A stretch of DNA of 34,506 nucleotides from Coxiellaceae bacterium (lineage in GTDB: Bacteria > Pseudomonadota > Gammaproteobacteria > Berkiellales > Berkiellaceae): assembly GCA_947478905.1 (NCBI GenBank), contig CANJXG010000015.1:1-34506 (forward strand). The letters run 5' to 3'. Under the pieces are notes generated by a model that had not been told where the DNA came from, did no database searches, and worked only from the letters and a program-made list of their open reading frames with translations. A program made the translations under genes and the position numbers. How positions within the stretch are numbered: the stretch's first letter is position 1; each line of letters opens with the position of its first letter. Shown one piece after another: positions 32,442-34,506 of this stretch.

Positions 32442-34506
32442 ATGAAAAATATTGATAATAATGGTATGAAGATTGTACCTCCATCAAAGCTAGACTCTAA
32501 TAGCTCTAATAAGGACAACTCTAGCAAAATCGATGGCAAGCATGCTCTTAATCCTCATACAGAAAAAGCAACAGATGAGATGTCTGTTAGCCCTAACACG
32601 CCTTCTGATCCACTTACATTAATTAGTGATAATGCGCTCAATCAAGAAGCTGTTATAAACACTAACCCTAGTGAACCTACACAAGTACCCTCAAAAACAC
32701 CAGAACAAGCACAAGCTTCAGTCATCAGACTCTTAGAAAACAAGTTGGAAATGAATACGATTAGTGCCTCAGAAAAAATCTTACTGCAGCATTTAAAACT
32801 CGGGCCTAGTCATATGACATTAGAGGATATTCAACTATATACCCAATTAGAAGCAACTGCGGCGGGTGCAACTCTTTCTGAGGGAAGTACTGATCTCCCA
32901 TGGTCTCCATATGGACATGATGGCTTGGTGCAGAGTATTCCGAGAAATTTAGGGTATAAAGTCGTGTTTGAAGACAAACCTATTGAAGAAGTCCTTCCAC
33001 TATCAACAGCAGAACCCCCCATTCCACCCCCTCCTCCTCTTCCAGAGCCCCCTACCATTACGCCTTTATCCATACAAGCTGATCTCCTCATTAATGAAGG
33101 GATACCTGAAACTGCACTCGGTGAAATTGATCTCCCTGGCACATTAGGGCAACTTACTATTCTAGCCGGCGATCTATTTACAGGGGGTACAAGTGACTCT
33201 GGAACGGTTAGTTTTGCACTTAGCACGGTAAATGGAACCCTATCGGGCTATTTTGACTCCCGTACCGGAGCAGCTATTGAACTCATCAATAATAATGGCC
33301 TGATAGAAGGACATGTAGTAGGAGAACCTGTAGGCACCTTTGCTTTTACTATTTCCATTGATGCTACAGGGGATGTAACGCTCACACAATACCGGGCCAT
33401 TGTTCACCCTATACATACTTCAACCAGTCTGGCTTCAGATGAGGAAACCTCTACTGGTATGACCGTAGGGGTTTTAAATTTAATTGCCACTGTCACAGAT
33501 GGATTTGGCAATACAATTTCTACTACTGCAGATCTAGGAAGTCGTGTTAAATTTATTGATGACACTCCAAAAGGCACAGGAGAAATATTGCCTCCTCAAA
33601 CCGTATACGAAGATGCATTAGCAGGGGGTAATGGTGGAGTTGGAGAAACGATAACCTCTGTTACTTATACAGCAGCACAATTAGCAACCTTAGTTAATCC
33701 TGGCTCTGATATACTACCAACTATTACGCTAAATAGTGGGATTTCAGGAGCCTCTACTGGGCTGACTCAAAACACACATCCCATAGATTTTTTATATGTT
33801 AACAGTACGACTATCATAGGAATAGATACAACTGATAGTCGTCCCGTATTTACTATTACCAAAGAACCTAATGGAGACCTAACTTTTACTTTAAATGGGC
33901 ATATTGATAATGGTACCGGAGATGAAAAAAATACAACTTTAAATCTTTCAAATCTATTTGTAGTTACCGATTCGGATGGAGATAGTGTAACTTTAACCAC
34001 AGGGCTAAGTGTTAATATCAATAATGATGTACCAACTATGATCCCTAGTCCTATTGCAGATACTATTACTCTCACAACCCAAGATGCGGATACGATCGGT
34101 GCAGCAACTGATACCGCCTCTGCCAGCTTTGATACTGTCTTCTTAGCTGCAGTTGTGCCTAGCTATGGCGCCGATGGTCCTGGAACGACCGTAATAAGCG
34201 GATATACTTTAAGCATTACCAATGCAACTTCTGGATTAAGCAGTGATGGCTTAGCTATTACCCTAAACTTAGTAGGAACAGAAGTCGTGGGTAGCACTAC
34301 AGCTGGTAATATCTTTAAAATAGGCGTGGATGCCGCTGGAGTAGTCACGCTTACTCAATTTGCTGAGCTCGACCATATTATTGCCGATGGTAATAATTTA
34401 CAAATCGCCTTAGCTAATGATAAAGTTGCTTTAACGGCCACCGCTACCGTGACCGATGGCGATGGCGATACCGCCACTGCACCTTTAACTCTTGATTTAG
34501 GCGGTA
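32442..34506 (+). CDS. Large T1SS-143-repeat adhesin, 3' end outside the window
   Basis: An open frame of 688 codons with no stop, running off the window. The ATG has GGAGAG at 8 bases. Residues 1-180 are polar and unrecognised (no N-terminal signal peptide), then comes a Pro-rich linker at about 190-204 (PPIPPPPPLPEPP). From about residue 215, repeats of roughly 130-160 residues follow, each ending in a TVTDGxGxT pattern and a (I)DDTP-like turn. The last copy (SYGADGPGTTVISGYTLSI ... VTLTQFAELDHI ... TVTDGDGDTATAPLTLDLGG) is a clear T1SS-143 repeat. Such proteins are exported by type I ABC secretion and act as surface adhesins; the C-terminal RTX signal would lie downstream. A TATACT box at 32393-32398 may be the -10. 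The 185 bp upstream hold no gene. Confidence 0.85.
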   Translation, partial: MKNIDNNGMKIVPPSKLDSNSSNKDNSSKIDGKHALNPHTEKATDEMSVSPNTPSDPLTLISDNALNQEAVINTNPSEPTQVPSKTPEQAQASVIRLLENKLEMNTISASEKILLQHLKLGPSHMTLEDIQLYTQLEATAAGATLSEGSTDLPWSPYGHDGLVQSIPRNLGYKVVFEDKPIEEVLPLSTAEPPIPPPPPLPEPPTITPLSIQADLLINEGIPETALGEIDLPGTLGQLTILAGDLFTGGTSDSGTVSFALSTVNGTLSGYFDSRTGAAIELINNNGLIEGHVVGEPVGTFAFTISIDATGDVTLTQYRAIVHPIHTSTSLASDEETSTGMTVGVLNLIATVTDGFGNTISTTADLGSRVKFIDDTPKGTGEILPPQTVYEDALAGGNGGVGETITSVTYTAAQLATLVNPGSDILPTITLNSGISGASTGLTQNTHPIDFLYVNSTTIIGIDTTDSRPVFTITKEPNGDLTFTLNGHIDNGTGDEKNTTLNLSNLFVVTDSDGDSVTLTTGLSVNINNDVPTMIPSPIADTITLTTQDADTIGAATDTASASFDTVFLAAVVPSYGADGPGTTVISGYTLSITNATSGLSSDGLAITLNLVGTEVVGSTTAGNIFKIGVDAAGVVTLTQFAELDHIIADGNNLQIALANDKVALTATATVTDGDGDTATAPLTLDLGG

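Noticed and set aside
32831-33226. Minus-strand frames opposite the adhesin gene (also 33767-34075 and 34163-34348)
   Set aside because: They are shadows of the repetitive plus-strand coding sequence and show no family features.

Overview
The window comes from the chromosome of an AT-rich gammaproteobacterium. Many neighbouring pairs keep gammaproteobacterial order: gltX with tRNA-Ala and tRNA-Glu, nrdA-nrdB, cmk-rpsA-lapA, rsmI/lpoA-yraN-dolP, dcd-mrp/metG, and rlmD-relA. Several genes look host-associated: a Dbl-type RhoGEF domain, two proteins of the methyltransferase-plus-regulatory-domain family that includes rickettsial protein methyltransferases, peptides with double-glycine leaders, and a large type I secretion adhesin. 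Together these suggest a Legionellales-like bacterium living in amoebae or other eukaryotic cells. The lineage is inferred, not proven.

Positions 1-1001 are accessory: a solo arm of a dispersed repeat, a small ORF that starts inside it, and a small peptide with a double-glycine leader. Positions 1006-4154 (minus strand) hold two paralogous SAM methyltransferases in one operon. Positions 4187-5900 hold tRNA-Glu, tRNA-Ala and gltX. A TetR regulator follows, with a clear promoter framed by a 13-bp direct repeat. Then comes nrdAB behind a dense control region: a DnaA box, a sigma70-like promoter and two NrdR boxes 32 bp apart. Convergent to nrdB lie a WecA/WbpL-type sugar-phosphate transferase and lapA, then rpsA and cmk, all on the minus strand.

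Positions 14805-17623 are accessory again: a 16-bp direct repeat spaced exactly 50 bp, a secreted endonuclease I, a 336-bp palindromic MITE-like element, a multi-pass membrane protein whose last codons lie in that element, and a second double-glycine peptide followed by a small membrane protein that may be its immunity protein. Positions 17633-21124 are the rsmI/lpoA-yraN-dolP cluster, with a shortened LpoA, no diaA, and an unrecognised 94-codon ORF.

The most striking gene is at 21191-22531, between dolP and hda. Its first ~190 residues have the helices and signature of a eukaryotic Dbl homology (RhoGEF) domain. The rest is housekeeping: hda, a DUF3108 protein, dcd, mrp, metG, a two-cluster ferredoxin, nth, relA and rlmD. 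The window ends inside a large T1SS-143-repeat adhesin (from 32442) that has no stop before the window edge.
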